The position numbers and the translations under genes were made by a program. From contig NZ_JABUAE010000007.1 of NCBI RefSeq assembly GCF_013314535.1, positions 1 to 64,000 on the forward strand: a stretch of 64,000 bases of DNA, in the 5' to 3' direction. This document shows, one piece after another, positions 26,968 through 36,106 of the stretch. A model generated the notes under the pieces. That model saw nothing but the letters and a program-made list of their open reading frames with translations. It was not told the DNA's origin and searched no databases. Numbering within the stretch: position 1 is the stretch's first letter; each line of letters starts with the position of its first letter. Source of the stretch: Bacillus sp. Xin1. Lineage in GTDB: Bacteria > Bacillota > Bacilli > Bacillales > Bacillaceae_G.

Positions 26968-28167
26968 ATGACTTATACGTTAGCAACTAGAATGAAAGTA
27001 TTTCAATCTTCTATCTTTAGTGAACTAGCAGCTTATAAAAAAGAAAAAATTGCAGCAGGTCACAAAATGATTGATTTAAGTATCGGCAATCCAGATATGC
27101 CTCCTGCTGATATTGTAAGAGAAGCTATGATACATACAGCAAGCGGAAAAGAAAATTACGGTTATACTTTAACAGGTATTCAAGAATTTCACGAATCAGT
27201 AACTGAATATTACGATAACACTCACAATGTTACATTAGATCCAAACAAGGAAGTTTTATTATTGATGGGTTCCCAAGATGGACTTGTTCACTTACCTATG
27301 GTATTTGCAAATCCAGGTGACCTCATTTTAGTACCTGATCCTGGCTATACAGCATATGAAACAGGCATTCAAATGGCAGGTGCAAAACCTTACTTCATGC
27401 CTTTAAAGAAAGAAAATGCCTTTTTACCTAACTTACAAGACATCCCTGAGGAAATTGCTAAACAAGCAAAAATGATGATATTAAACTTCCCTGGAAATCC
27501 AGTTCCAGCAATGGCTCATGAAGATTTCTTCAAAGAAGTTATTACCTTCGCAAAACACCACAATGTCATTGTGGTACATGATTTTGCCTATGCTGAATTT
27601 TATTACGATGGAAAGAAACCAATCAGTTTCTTATCTGTTCCTGGCGCCAAAGAAGTTGGCGTTGAAATTAACTCCCTATCCAAAAGCTATAGCTTAGCTG
27701 GTAGCCGCATTGGTTATATGATTGGAAATGAAGAAATTGTAGGTGCACTAGCGCAATTTAAATCAAACACAGATTACGGCGTGTTCTTACCAATTCAAAA
27801 GGCTGCATCAGTTGCCTTGCGTCAAGGGGCTGAGTTCTGCGCAAAAAACCGCATCATCTACCAAGAACGTAGGGATACGTTAGTTGACGGATTTGCTTCT
27901 TTCGGATGGCATGTTGATAAACCAGCTGGCAGTATGTTCGTATGGGCCGAAATACCAAAAGGCTGGACTTCATTACAATTTGTTTATGCATTAATGGATC
28001 GTGCGCATGTTGTTGTAACCCCTGGCCATGCTTTTGGACCTCATGGTGAAGGTTTTGTTCGCATCGCACTTGTCCAAGATAAGGAAGTATTACAACAAGT
28101 TGTTGAAAATATTAAAAATAGTGGTATTTTCTCTCTCGAAAAAGCAGATGCATTAGTCAAAAATTAA
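26968..28167 (+). CDS. Class I/II PLP-dependent aminotransferase
   Basis: A 399-residue fold-type I aminotransferase similar in layout to LL-diaminopimelate or alanine transaminases. Visible signatures: SIGNPDMPP near the N-terminus, NFPGNPVPA, DFAYAEFYYDG with the PLP-ring Asp/Tyr, and the Schiff-base lysine in NSLSKSYSLAGSRIGY (about residue 239). The ATG at 26968 follows AGGAGGGG; the in-frame TTG three bases before it is less likely. Amino-acid specificity cannot be read out. A terminator follows. Confidence 0.88.
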   Translation: MTYTLATRMKVFQSSIFSELAAYKKEKIAAGHKMIDLSIGNPDMPPADIVREAMIHTASGKENYGYTLTGIQEFHESVTEYYDNTHNVTLDPNKEVLLLMGSQDGLVHLPMVFANPGDLILVPDPGYTAYETGIQMAGAKPYFMPLKKENAFLPNLQDIPEEIAKQAKMMILNFPGNPVPAMAHEDFFKEVITFAKHHNVIVVHDFAYAEFYYDGKKPISFLSVPGAKEVGVEINSLSKSYSLAGSRIGYMIGNEEIVGALAQFKSNTDYGVFLPIQKAASVALRQGAEFCAKNRIIYQERRDTLVDGFASFGWHVDKPAGSMFVWAEIPKGWTSLQFVYALMDRAHVVVTPGHAFGPHGEGFVRIALVQDKEVLQQVVENIKNSGIFSLEKADALVKN

Positions 28168-28173
28168 TTACAA

Positions 28174-28206
28174 ATCCCCTGCCTATTTTTAGCAGGGGTT
28201 ATTTTC
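28174..28206 (+). terminator. Rho-independent terminator
   Basis: CCCCTGC/GCAGGGG stem with a 9-base loop and TTATTTT tail after the aminotransferase gene. Confidence 0.75.
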
Positions 28207-28235
28207 ACTTTTCCTTTGAAAATTAGGAGGTACAT

Positions 28236-28643
28236 ATGAATATGAAAAATATTAAAGACACTCTCCCCCACCGGCATCCATTTTTAATGATTGATAGAAT
28301 CACAGAAATTGAAAATGAAAAATCCGTAAAAGGATACAAACTAATTACAAGTAACGAATGGTTTATAAATGAGCATCAAAACAGTATGCCTCATATGCTA
28401 ATTGTAGAGGCACTTGCACAACTTGGAGCATTCGTAGGCACAAGTGAGTCGAACGGATTAGGATTTCTCTCCTCATTAGACGGTGTAACATTTAATGGCA
28501 CTGCTATACCTGGTGATAAGCTAGATTTACAATATGAAGTTTTGCGGAATAAACGAGGGTTTATTCTCGGAAAAGGAATCGCCTCTGTAAATGGTGAACC
28601 AATTGTTATAGTTGAGAAGTTATTAGTTTACATCAGTAAATAA
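28236..28643 (+). CDS. FabZ-like 3-hydroxyacyl-ACP dehydratase
   Basis: A 135-residue hot-dog-fold protein with the classical LPHRHPFLMIDRI motif (catalytic His) and VEALAQLGAF with the catalytic Glu, so it is probably active. It lacks the longer N-terminus of some FabZ proteins and is not near fatty-acid synthesis genes, which suggests an accessory copy; the housekeeping fabZ should be elsewhere. AGGAGG is five bases before the ATG. Confidence 0.85.
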   Translation: MNMKNIKDTLPHRHPFLMIDRITEIENEKSVKGYKLITSNEWFINEHQNSMPHMLIVEALAQLGAFVGTSESNGLGFLSSLDGVTFNGTAIPGDKLDLQYEVLRNKRGFILGKGIASVNGEPIVIVEKLLVYISK

Positions 28644-28699
28644 AGAGTCAATGATATATATTTGTTTCTTATAATTACACAATGATAAGGGGTACAAAA

Positions 28700-29521
28700 A
28701 TGAAGAGCGCCGTTGGTATTGATGCTGGAGGAACATTAACAAAAATCGCTTATTTTAATGAAGACAATACACTACATTTTGAAAAATTTTACTCCCACGA
28801 ACAAAATAAGATTAAAAATTGGTTACATAGCAATACATATATTCGTAAATTATCTATAACTGGTGGTAAAGCTGAGCAATTACACACATTATTTTCAGGA
28901 GAATATCAAATAGAGTCCCTCCCTGAATTCGAAGCTACGCTTGCAGGTGTTCATTATCTCATTGATGAAGAAAAGCATTCCATAACTAACTTTGTTTTAA
29001 CAAATATCGGTACAGGAACATCCATTCACTATGTTGATAACAAACAATACACTCGTGCTGGTGGAACTGGTGTTGGTGGAGGAACGATCATGGGATTAGC
29101 AAAACTATTAACAAATGTCGATCGCTTTGAAGAAGTCATCAAGCACGCAAAACTAGGATCACGGCAAAATCTCGATATAACCGTTGGAGATATTTATAGT
29201 GGAATTCTATCTCCTATTGATAATACTTTAACAGCTAGCAATTTTGGAAAAGCCGCTATCCATGAATCTGATGGTAACCACTCCGATTTACTCGCTACTC
29301 TTCAAGGTCTTGTTGGCGAAGTAGTCACTGCGCTTAGCCTTCAGTTTGCAGAAACAAAAAATCTGGATCATATCGTTTATATTGGATCTACACTATCCAA
29401 TAATACACACCTACAAGAAATTATAGGTAGCTATACTGTGTACCAAAATAAAAAACCTATTTTCTTACAAGATCTTGGTTTTAGCGGGGCGATTGGCGCT
29501 TTATTGAGGATGGCAAAATAA
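28700..29521 (+). CDS. coaW: Type II pantothenate kinase
   Basis: Phosphorylates pantothenate in the first step of coenzyme A synthesis. The 273-residue protein has the ASKHA fold signatures [15 protein letters not shown] (phosphate 1) and TNIGTGTSI followed by [14 protein letters not shown] use the ATG at 28700 (AAGGGG seven bases upstream) rather than the ATG at 28682 inside the leader. As I recall, B. anthracis also has a CoaW-like gene in addition to the essential type III kinase, so this may be a second, non-essential enzyme. It may be co-transcribed with the following TPR-like gene. Confidence 0.88.
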   Translation: MKSAVGIDAGGTLTKIAYFNEDNTLHFEKFYSHEQNKIKNWLHSNTYIRKLSITGGKAEQLHTLFSGEYQIESLPEFEATLAGVHYLIDEEKHSITNFVLTNIGTGTSIHYVDNKQYTRAGGTGVGGGTIMGLAKLLTNVDRFEEVIKHAKLGSRQNLDITVGDIYSGILSPIDNTLTASNFGKAAIHESDGNHSDLLATLQGLVGEVVTALSLQFAETKNLDHIVYIGSTLSNNTHLQEIIGSYTVYQNKKPIFLQDLGFSGAIGALLRMAK

Positions 29522-29546
29522 ATGAATAATAAAGAAAGGAGCCTCT

Positions 29547-30032
29547 GTGAAAGAAAAAACATTAATCAGAATTGAAAAAGATATCAAAAATCATGACTTA
29601 GGAAACGCTAGAGATCGACTTCATGGCTTAATTCAGGCTTACCCTGAAGACCTTTCACTTCGAAAAAAATTAGGCGATATTTATTTCCGCCTGCAATATC
29701 CAACAATGGCCGGACGCTATTGGTATCTCGAAGAAAACAAAACACCTGAAATGCTTCAAGCATGCCAACAATTTGAAAAATCGATGGACAATAGTCCCAA
29801 TGAGATTGTAAGAGCTCTAAAATTTAAAGGTGATTCTGCGATAATTAATAACCTTTCCTTACAATATAATAACCCTACTATACAAAGTCGTGTAGTCGAA
29901 CAAATTGTCCAAGGACCTGAAGAAAATTGGAAAGATAACTTAGTTCACTTTGGATGTATTTCTATAATAGCGGTAATATTTGTTTGTACTTGTATTGGTC
30001 TATATACTATTTTCAATTGGTTATTTTCATAA
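29547..30032 (+). CDS. DUF6584-like protein with a C-terminal membrane anchor
   Basis: A 161-residue protein: the N-terminal half (IEKDIKNHDLGNARDRLHGLIQAYPEDLSLRKKLGDIYF) is a TPR-like helical pair, followed by a charged helix and a single membrane segment at about residues 134-157. GTG start after AAAGGAG, 25 bases behind coaW. The cytosolic repeat and tail anchor suggest protein interaction at the membrane. Role unknown. Confidence 0.72.
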   Translation: MKEKTLIRIEKDIKNHDLGNARDRLHGLIQAYPEDLSLRKKLGDIYFRLQYPTMAGRYWYLEENKTPEMLQACQQFEKSMDNSPNEIVRALKFKGDSAIINNLSLQYNNPTIQSRVVEQIVQGPEENWKDNLVHFGCISIIAVIFVCTCIGLYTIFNWLFS

Positions 30033-30045
30033 TATATGATTCAAT

Positions 30046-30082
30046 ACAAAACCCTTACTTTTATCAAAAAGCAAGGGTTTTG
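30046..30082 (+). terminator. Rho-independent terminator
   Basis: CAAAACCCTT...AAGGGTTTTG with an inner CTTTT/AAAAAG pairing, 14 bases after the previous gene. Confidence 0.75.
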
Positions 30083-30241
30083 TACTAAGACTTACAAAGG
30101 AAAGAAACTCACTAAAATGCATATCATTAAAAAAGAAAAGAACCAATTTTTTTGTTCCTTTTGTACGTCTTCTTGAACTAAAGCGTCTGTTACTTTAAGC
30201 ACAATTCTTCACAATGTGTTTTGTTAATTACATCAAAAATA

Positions 30242-30270
30242 GACGATGCCTTATTTTAAAGCGTCGTACC
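30242..30270 (-). terminator. Hairpin after the Pro/Tyr-rich protein gene
   Basis: GACGATGCCTTA/TAAAGCGTCGT stem, followed on the minus strand by TATTTTTG. Plausible terminator for the gene ending at 30323. Between 30130 and 30240 one minus frame reads KVTDALVQEDVQKEQKNWFF, which looks like a scrap of former coding sequence but is too short to name. Confidence 0.45.
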
Positions 30271-30322
30271 TGTTAGCTAAATATTTGATTGCTGTGTATT
30301 ATTTGGCATACTTCTACACCAA

Positions 30323-30724
30323 CTAATAACAAATAAATGATTGAATTTGTCGTAAGCTTATTCCAGAATAAACCCATCTAAATCCAGTCCAAATGTAGCC
30401 TGAGACAGAGTTTCGACCAACAAATATTGGATAAAACCAAAATTGCTGAAAGCCTCTCAGCCATACATACGTGTATCTGAATAAACATCTTGCAATACCG
30501 CCTGGATCAACTGCATATGCTTCTACTTGTTGTGCGGGAACAAAAGATGGCGGTGGTGAAGTTGGCGGTCCAGCCACTGAACCTTGACCAGGTGGTGCGA
30601 ACGGAAATTGTCTTTCATCAAGGGTTACATGGTAATAATTCTCCTCTCGGAATGGAGTTGAAGATAAATAAGCTTCCTGACCATATGGATTGTTGTAATA
30701 CAGAGGTATATGACTAAGATACAT
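30323..30724 (-). CDS. Pro/Tyr-rich small protein, unknown function
   Basis: A 133-residue protein with a Tyr/Asn-rich start (YLSHIPLYYNNPYGQEAYLSS), a Pro/Gly/Ser-rich middle (PFAPPGQGSVAGPPTSPPPSF) and an aromatic C-terminal domain (YTYVWLRGFQQFWFYPIFVGRNSVSGYIWTG). The ATG at 30724 has AAGGAGTG upstream. The composition resembles some Bacillus spore-surface proteins, but I see no motif that proves this; sporulation promoters were not identified. Confidence 0.65.
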   Translation of the reverse strand: MYLSHIPLYYNNPYGQEAYLSSTPFREENYYHVTLDERQFPFAPPGQGSVAGPPTSPPPSFVPAQQVEAYAVDPGGIARCLFRYTYVWLRGFQQFWFYPIFVGRNSVSGYIWTGFRWVYSGISLRQIQSFICY

Positions 30725-31053
30725 AAAATGCACTCCTTTTCTTTTTAATCTCACATCATCATATTCTTTAGTCATTGACCTATAAACTTGTTCTCTCATA
30801 AATATATATTTATCTATAAAATAGCTATTTCTTAATAATCACCCCTGTAAACCTTACAAAATTGTTAGCTCTTACCTGGTTTTATGGAACAATGGAGCTC
30901 TTACTCTCACTATATATCACATTTTCCTAACCTCTTATGGGCATCCACACAGTCATGTAGGTTTTGACCTACATATTGTACACAAAGTAATTACCTACTG
31001 TTTTCGGAAGATTATTGGTACACCGCCTACCTTAAATCGATGGAGGTATAAAA

Positions 31054-31545
31054 ATGATAAATTTTAATTCTTTTCATGGGACCGTCACCATGATTAATGA
31101 TTTCATTGTAGGGCAAAATGCCGAAGGAGAAGGCTGCTATAAATTAATGTCTGTAGAAAACGGATTAGGGAATATAGTAAATTTCGTCGTTTCACCCACA
31201 ACTTACTTTGTAGACCATGTAGTGGTGTCAGTAGGAGATAAAGTGACTGGATACTATGATGGGAATGCACCTGTTCCTCTTATTTACCCGCCACAATACC
31301 GAGCACTTGTAATGGTAAAAGATAGCCCTTATCAGAATGTAAAAGTAGATTATTTTGATAGTCAACTGATAAGTAGTGATGGACGATTACGATTAAATAT
31401 ATCTCCATATACCCAAATAGTATTAACAAATGGGCAACCCTACTCAAGAAACCCTACGAACCGAAATCTAATTGTTATCTATGGACCTACCGCAAAAAGT
31501 ATCCCGGCCCAAACCACACCCTATAGAATCATAGTTTGGTGTTAA
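31054..31545 (+). CDS. Conserved beta-rich protein of unknown function
   Basis: A 163-residue protein without signal peptide, built from short hydrophobic strands: it opens HGTVTMINDFIVG and ends GQPYSRNPTNRNLIVIYGPTAKSIPAQTTP. The YPPQYRALVM segment and the TRSIPAQT-like tail recur in a family of small clostridial and bacillar proteins that I cannot name with certainty. Start after GATGGAGG. A strong terminator follows. Function unknown. Confidence 0.7.
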   Translation: MINFNSFHGTVTMINDFIVGQNAEGEGCYKLMSVENGLGNIVNFVVSPTTYFVDHVVVSVGDKVTGYYDGNAPVPLIYPPQYRALVMVKDSPYQNVKVDYFDSQLISSDGRLRLNISPYTQIVLTNGQPYSRNPTNRNLIVIYGPTAKSIPAQTTPYRIIVWC

Positions 31546-31591
31546 AGGTTATTATAGAAAATGTCTGTTTCGCAAATAGTTGTTCTAATAC

Positions 31592-31624
31592 AAAAAACTC
31601 GTCCGTTTTTGACGAGTTTTTTGC
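31592..31624 (+). terminator. Rho-independent terminator
   Basis: AAAAAACTCGTC/GACGAGTTTTTT with a 7-base loop. Confidence 0.85.
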
Positions 31625-31746
31625 TTTATGGCGGGGTCCAGAAACTTCATACGAAGTATGTTCCTTATTTTGGCTTTTAAAAGAAAAGATTGAACTACTA
31701 TTATAAAAGGCTTTTTCAATTAACCTGCCCCGTTAGCAAAATAAGA

Positions 31747-31785
31747 AAAATGCGTCTCCACTTATTTTAGAAACGCACCCTTTAG
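31747..31785 (-). terminator. Terminator of helD
   Basis: On the minus strand GGTGCGTTTC pairs with GAGACGCA (one wobble) and is followed by TTTTTCTTATTTT, about 30 bases after the helD stop. Confidence 0.6.
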
Positions 31786-31816
31786 CAAAAGAAGAAATTA
31801 ATTAATCACCCTAGTC

Positions 31817-34174
31817 TTATTCCGCAGCAGATGAATGTGTTTTAGTTACATGAACTGACTGTAAGAATACATTCATCTCCCCCACAGAATAAATATATAA
31901 CTCATGCATCGCGCGCGTACATGCAGTATAAAATAATTTCCGTTCACTTTCTCTGCCATATTTTTTCTTTGATGCATCATAGATGATAACCGCATCAAAT
32001 TCTACTCCTTTCGATAAATATGACGGGATAATCAAAACACCTGTATCAAACGAACTTGTTTCTTTCTTAATGAGACGAACTTGTAATGATTTTTGTAGTG
32101 CAAGATAAGCTTCTTCACTTTCTTCCGCTGTTTTACAAATAACTGCAATTGTTTTGTGACCACTTTGCTTCAACTGTTCGATTTGATCTACAATCTTTTT
32201 ATGATGTTCCTCTTGATTTTTCACCTCTATTACAATCGGTTGTTCCCCATCACGCTGAAACGGTTCAATTTCATCACCATTCGTAAGTAACTGCTTTGTA
32301 AATTCAATGATTTGTTTTGTGGAGCGATAACTACGCGTAAGAACAATTCTCTCACTTGATTCTTCTCCGTACAACGTACTTAACTGCGAAAATTCATTCT
32401 CTGACGCGTGCTCGTAAATAGTCTGATTAAAATCACCTAGTATTGTCATTTTTGTATGCGGAAATATTCGTTTCAAAAATGCATATTGAAATGCAGAATA
32501 ATCTTGCGCTTCATCAATAAATATGTGCTGCACAGATGTATTTTTTTGCAATTCTTCCAGTTGATCTTTTAAATATAAATAAGGTGTTGCATCTTCATAT
32601 GACACGTAGAAATTTTGTATTTTTTCTATTGTTTCTTTACATATTTCATTCCATCTTTGCGGTAATTTATGTTCTTCTACGAGTTGTTTAGCGAACTGCG
32701 GATCTTTAAATAACTGTATATAAAGTGCTGGTGTATGAATAAATTGTAATTTTTTCACACGTCTTTTAAGCGGTTTAAAATGCTCTTTTACAACAATCGC
32801 TGCTAGCATCTTCTGTTCCCGCTCAAAATCATCAAACGTACCATTTGAATGTTCTTCTTCTCGTTGCAATTGATGATACACTTTCGCATATGTTTCTTTA
32901 TCTAATAGCTGTATTTCTTCTTCCACCCACAACTCTTTTCTCGCTATTTTTTCTTGTTTTCTTAACTCTTTTAATAACCACTCAGAAATTAATTTGATTC
33001 GATTTGGAATTCGGATTGAAGAATCAAATTCATAAAACTTTTCTTTCATTTGTTCTTTAGAGATTAATACTTCCCCTCTAAATTTTATATCTTTAAATAA
33101 CATACCTTCTCGTTGTAAATAAGATACATACTGATCTACTACTTCAAGAAAATCAGTGCTTGCTTTATACTTGATTCCTTCTAATCGTGTTTCATAGCTT
33201 TTCTCTTCCATTCTTGTCAATACATATTCCATCTGTGTAAATGGATCCTCTAATTCAAATTTCTTATCAATATGACGTGCTAAATATTCTTGGAATGTCG
33301 TTTGCTTCATATTGTCTTCACCAAGTTCTGGTAGTACCGTGGAAACATAACTATTAAACATTGAGTTTGGAGAAAAAAGAACGATTTGATCAGCATGTAA
33401 AGAATCCCGATATCGATATAATAAATAGGCGACACGCTGAAGTGCTGCCGATGTTTTACCGCTTCCCGCAGCTCCTTGCACAACAAGCAAACGACTTTTC
33501 TCATTCCGTATAATTTGATTCTGTTCCTTCTGAATTGTTGAAACAATGCTTTTCATTTGTGTATTTGCGTTATTTCCTAATACTTCTTGCAACAATGTAT
33601 CACCAATCGTAACACCTGTATCAAACATACTTATAATTTGACCATTTCGAATCATATATTGCCGTTTTAATGTCATGTCACCCGAAATGATATCATGATT
33701 CGGTGCTTCATATTTTGCTCTTCCTACCGAATAGTCATAATACAAGCTGGATATAGGAGCCCGCCAATCATAAACAAGAAATTGTTCTGTATTTTCGTCA
33801 TAAAACGAATGGATTCCAAGATAAATGGCGTCCACACTTTGTTCACCATCTTCTAAAAAGTCTATCCTTCCAAAGTATGGTGATTGCTGTAATCTCTGTA
33901 ATCCTTTTCGTTGATTATAAGCATGGCGATGACTTTGCTCTCGTTCAGATAATAACTCAGCTTGTTGTTTAATACTTGCTGCCGTCTCTATTGCCTCTTC
34001 TGTATTATCAACATTCACAGTTACATCGTCCCAAAAATGTTTTCGAATTTGGACAACATCTTTTGTTACTGCACTTATAGATTGTTCTAACGTATCAATC
34101 TGTTTCCCAATCTTTCCAATGACTTTTTCCACACGATGTTGCTCCAGCTTCCACTCTTGACCTGTTTTCTCCAT
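31817..34174 (-). CDS. helD: RNA polymerase recycling motor ATPase HelD
   Basis: A superfamily 1 helicase-like ATPase that removes stalled RNA polymerase from DNA. The 785-residue length matches B. subtilis HelD. The first about 100 residues form a long coiled coil (the secondary-channel arm), then FGRIDF...YDWRAPISSLYYD; Walker A is VQGAAGSGKTSAALQR near residue 240, Walker B HIFIDEAQDYSAFQ, and the C-terminal motifs VLTRSYRST and LSKGVEFDAVII. The ATG at 34174 has AAGGAG upstream; the TTG at 34192 overlaps the leader. It stands alone, divergent from a candidate small RNA promoter. Confidence 0.9.
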   Translation of the reverse strand: MEKTGQEWKLEQHRVEKVIGKIGKQIDTLEQSISAVTKDVVQIRKHFWDDVTVNVDNTEEAIETAASIKQQAELLSEREQSHRHAYNQRKGLQRLQQSPYFGRIDFLEDGEQSVDAIYLGIHSFYDENTEQFLVYDWRAPISSLYYDYSVGRAKYEAPNHDIISGDMTLKRQYMIRNGQIISMFDTGVTIGDTLLQEVLGNNANTQMKSIVSTIQKEQNQIIRNEKSRLLVVQGAAGSGKTSAALQRVAYLLYRYRDSLHADQIVLFSPNSMFNSYVSTVLPELGEDNMKQTTFQEYLARHIDKKFELEDPFTQMEYVLTRMEEKSYETRLEGIKYKASTDFLEVVDQYVSYLQREGMLFKDIKFRGEVLISKEQMKEKFYEFDSSIRIPNRIKLISEWLLKELRKQEKIARKELWVEEEIQLLDKETYAKVYHQLQREEEHSNGTFDDFEREQKMLAAIVVKEHFKPLKRRVKKLQFIHTPALYIQLFKDPQFAKQLVEEHKLPQRWNEICKETIEKIQNFYVSYEDATPYLYLKDQLEELQKNTSVQHIFIDEAQDYSAFQYAFLKRIFPHTKMTILGDFNQTIYEHASENEFSQLSTLYGEESSERIVLTRSYRSTKQIIEFTKQLLTNGDEIEPFQRDGEQPIVIEVKNQEEHHKKIVDQIEQLKQSGHKTIAVICKTAEESEEAYLALQKSLQVRLIKKETSSFDTGVLIIPSYLSKGVEFDAVIIYDASKKKYGRESERKLFYTACTRAMHELYIYSVGEMNVFLQSVHVTKTHSSAAE

Positions 34175-34245
34175 ATCGCCACTCCTTATCAACTAATCGT
34201 TCTCATGCTCATTGTTTGATACAATAAAAATTTTCAACTAAAAGT

Positions 34246-34275
34246 TTGACAAACAAGCGAATTTTTTGTTATAAT
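34246..34275 (+). promoter_or_regulatory. Consensus sigma-A promoter for a candidate small RNA
   Basis: TTGACA, 18-base spacer, TATAAT: both hexamers perfect. It points away from helD into a region without a gene of useful length. Transcription would start near 34282. Confidence 0.65.
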
Positions 34276-34281
34276 TAAATT

Positions 34282-34394
34282 GGTTAATTATATAGTTTTT
34301 ATATCTAGAATAAACAATGAGCGTTTTTCCATTTTAACACATATATATGAAAAATCAATAAAAAGGAGATACAAATTTGTATCTCCTTTTTATT
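34282..34394 (+). ncRNA. Candidate small RNA of about 113 nt
   Basis: Bounded by the consensus promoter at 34246-34275 and by a strong hairpin terminator at 34357-34394. The only ORFs inside have at most seven codons and no ribosome binding site. The terminator arm contains AAAGGAGA, an SD-like sequence. Expression is not shown; the hairpin may instead belong to a relic gene on the other strand. Confidence 0.4.
34357..34394. terminator. Strong bidirectional hairpin terminator
   Basis: AAAAAGGAGATACAAA/TTTGTATCTCCTTTTT, 16 base pairs with almost no loop and U tracts on both strands. Confidence 0.8.
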
Positions 34395-34476
34395 TTGGAA
34401 GTCCCACTTCAAATTCTATTATTGATTCTCCACTTTCTCCAATACGTTCTACGCTCACTTTTTCAATTATACATTG
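34390..34476 (-). pseudogene. C-terminal relic of an unidentified gene
   Basis: One minus-strand frame ends IIEKVSVERIGESGESIIEF, then EVGLPK and TAA, directly followed by the hairpin terminator, as a normal gene end would be. No start codon or upstream coding sequence is visible. Family not recognised. Bases 34480-34568 hold nothing I can identify. Confidence 0.35.
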
Positions 34477-34568
34477 CAATACATAAAAAGGCGGTTATCA
34501 GTGAAGATGTCTCCCCATCTATTTCCCTTCTCCCCTAAAATATCCATTTAATAACAATATATAATGTG

Positions 34569-35234
34569 TTAAACGGTTTGTTCTAGAGAAATTTTACGAA
34601 TAAAGATGCCACTAACCAGGAAGTAAAGCATAATTAGCGCAATGGAAATGATGATAAACGAAGGGATATTCATCAAAACTTCAATTTTTGTAAGTGTCAT
34701 TTTTAAGCCTGTGTTATAACATACACTTGTTAAGCCTATAAAAAAGATTGAACCAATTGCGCACCCAATCCAGTTAAATCTTTGCTGGAAAATAACAATA
34801 CCTTGGAAAAGGCTCGCTACCGTAACATAAAGTAAAAACTGCACAAAGAATTGCTCAATTGAACTACCTAACAAGCTGTTACTTTCTGCATGATAAAATA
34901 GGCCCGGTAAAAAAAGAATTTGAAGAAACGAAAAGAACGCTGATTGTAAAACAATATAACCAATCGATCCAATAAAAAAATGTAACCTCGTTGCGCCAAA
35001 AGAAACAGCTAAGTGAAATAGATCTAACTGTATAAAGAAAGTACTCACTACAACGAAAAATATAACCACAATAGAAGGGTTGTTAATAACATCTTGTAAA
35101 AACCCAATTCGTATATCTTTTATATCTATGAAATTCGGTAAACTTTGAATAATGAATGCCAAAGCCCAAAATACGAAAATAGCTTTGTAATGATAATTGA
35201 TTTGTAATTTCAACTGTTTCATTAACATCTTCAC
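34569..35234 (-). CDS. ABC transporter permease-like membrane protein
   Basis: A 221-residue protein with about six hydrophobic segments and a short basic N-terminus, typical of the permease partner in YtrA-regulated ABC systems. It starts (GTG at 35234, or the ATG six bases later) overlapping the stop of the ATPase gene by four bases, so translation is probably coupled. Substrate unknown; related systems handle antimicrobial peptides or cell-wall stress. Confidence 0.75.
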   Translation of the reverse strand: MKMLMKQLKLQINYHYKAIFVFWALAFIIQSLPNFIDIKDIRIGFLQDVINNPSIVVIFFVVVSTFFIQLDLFHLAVSFGATRLHFFIGSIGYIVLQSAFFSFLQILFLPGLFYHAESNSLLGSSIEQFFVQFLLYVTVASLFQGIVIFQQRFNWIGCAIGSIFFIGLTSVCYNTGLKMTLTKIEVLMNIPSFIIISIALIMLYFLVSGIFIRKISLEQTV

Positions 35235-36106
35235 TTTACATCACCATCCGTTATATAAATAAATAATTTTTGAAGCGAAACCCCCTCAATTTCTAAACCT
35301 TCACTTTTGATATAATCATAGTCTTTTTCAGATAACTCTCCCCATATAACGCCAATTCCTTTGTTCCCAAAGCATTCTCGATGAACAACATGTTTATTTA
35401 TCATAAATTCATCCATTTTATCTTTTCGTCCTAATATGTAATGGGCTTGCTGCAAGAAATCTTCAACCGCCGATTGAACAATTACTTGCCCATCCTTCAA
35501 AATCAACACATCTTCGACAATATGCGCTACCTCTTCTACTAAATGCGTCGATAAAATAATTGTTCGCGGGTGATCACCGTAATCTTCTAATAAAACGTTA
35601 TAAAATAAGTCTCGGTGCGCTGCATCTAAACCAGTCGTCGGTTCATCAAAAATCGTAATCGGTGCCCGGCTCGCTAATCCTTTAATGATTCCGACAACAG
35701 TTTGCATACCGTGCGATAATCTATGGTACTTTTGATTCATATCCAATTGAAATTTTACCGCGAGCTCCTCTGCGAACGCCCCATCCCAATTTTTATAAAA
35801 TAGGTTACATAACTTAAAAATCTCTTTCACTTTATAACTCAAATAAACTTCTTCTTTCACCTTTACAAAACAAATATTTTGTAATGCATGACTATTTTCA
35901 TATACATTTTCACCAAATATAGATACATTGCCTTGGTTTGCGACAATTTGTCCAGTAAGAAGGTGCAATAGCGTCGTTTTCCCTGCCCCATTTCTACCAA
36001 GCAAACCATATATTTTATTCTCTTCTAGTGAAAAAGTTAATTCATTTACGGCAATCTTTTTCTTATATTGTTTTGTTAACTTTTCAGTTTTAATTGCAAT
36101 TGTCAT
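35231..36106 (-). CDS. ABC transporter ATP-binding protein
   Basis: A 291-residue ATPase. Walker A is GLLGRNGAGKTTLLHLL (about residues 34-50), the signature is LSHGMQT rather than LSGG, Walker B is ITIFDEPTTGLD and the switch His is in LSTHLVEEV. The C-terminal 70 residues form the extra domain seen in drug and bacteriocin exporters. It overlaps gntR by four bases upstream and the permease by four bases downstream. Confidence 0.9.
   Translation of the reverse strand: MTIAIKTEKLTKQYKKKIAVNELTFSLEENKIYGLLGRNGAGKTTLLHLLTGQIVANQGNVSIFGENVYENSHALQNICFVKVKEEVYLSYKVKEIFKLCNLFYKNWDGAFAEELAVKFQLDMNQKYHRLSHGMQTVVGIIKGLASRAPITIFDEPTTGLDAAHRDLFYNVLLEDYGDHPRTIILSTHLVEEVAHIVEDVLILKDGQVIVQSAVEDFLQQAHYILGRKDKMDEFMINKHVVHRECFGNKGIGVIWGELSEKDYDYIKSEGLEIEGVSLQKLFIYITDGDVK

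Larger units (their letters stand above)
31546..31816. other. Intergenic region with a short palindrome
   Basis: Besides the two terminators listed, it holds CATACGAAGTATG at about 31650-31662 (5-base-pair arms). No ORF or known RNA is visible. Confidence 0.4.

Noticed and set aside
30840-31050. Possible riboswitch or T-box leader before the 163-residue protein gene
   Set aside because: No T-box sequence, terminator/antiterminator pair or known aptamer core could be recognised in this stretch.
34280-34486. Plus-strand ORF of 68 codons in the small-RNA region
   Set aside because: It reads through a 16-base-pair terminator hairpin and has no ribosome binding site.
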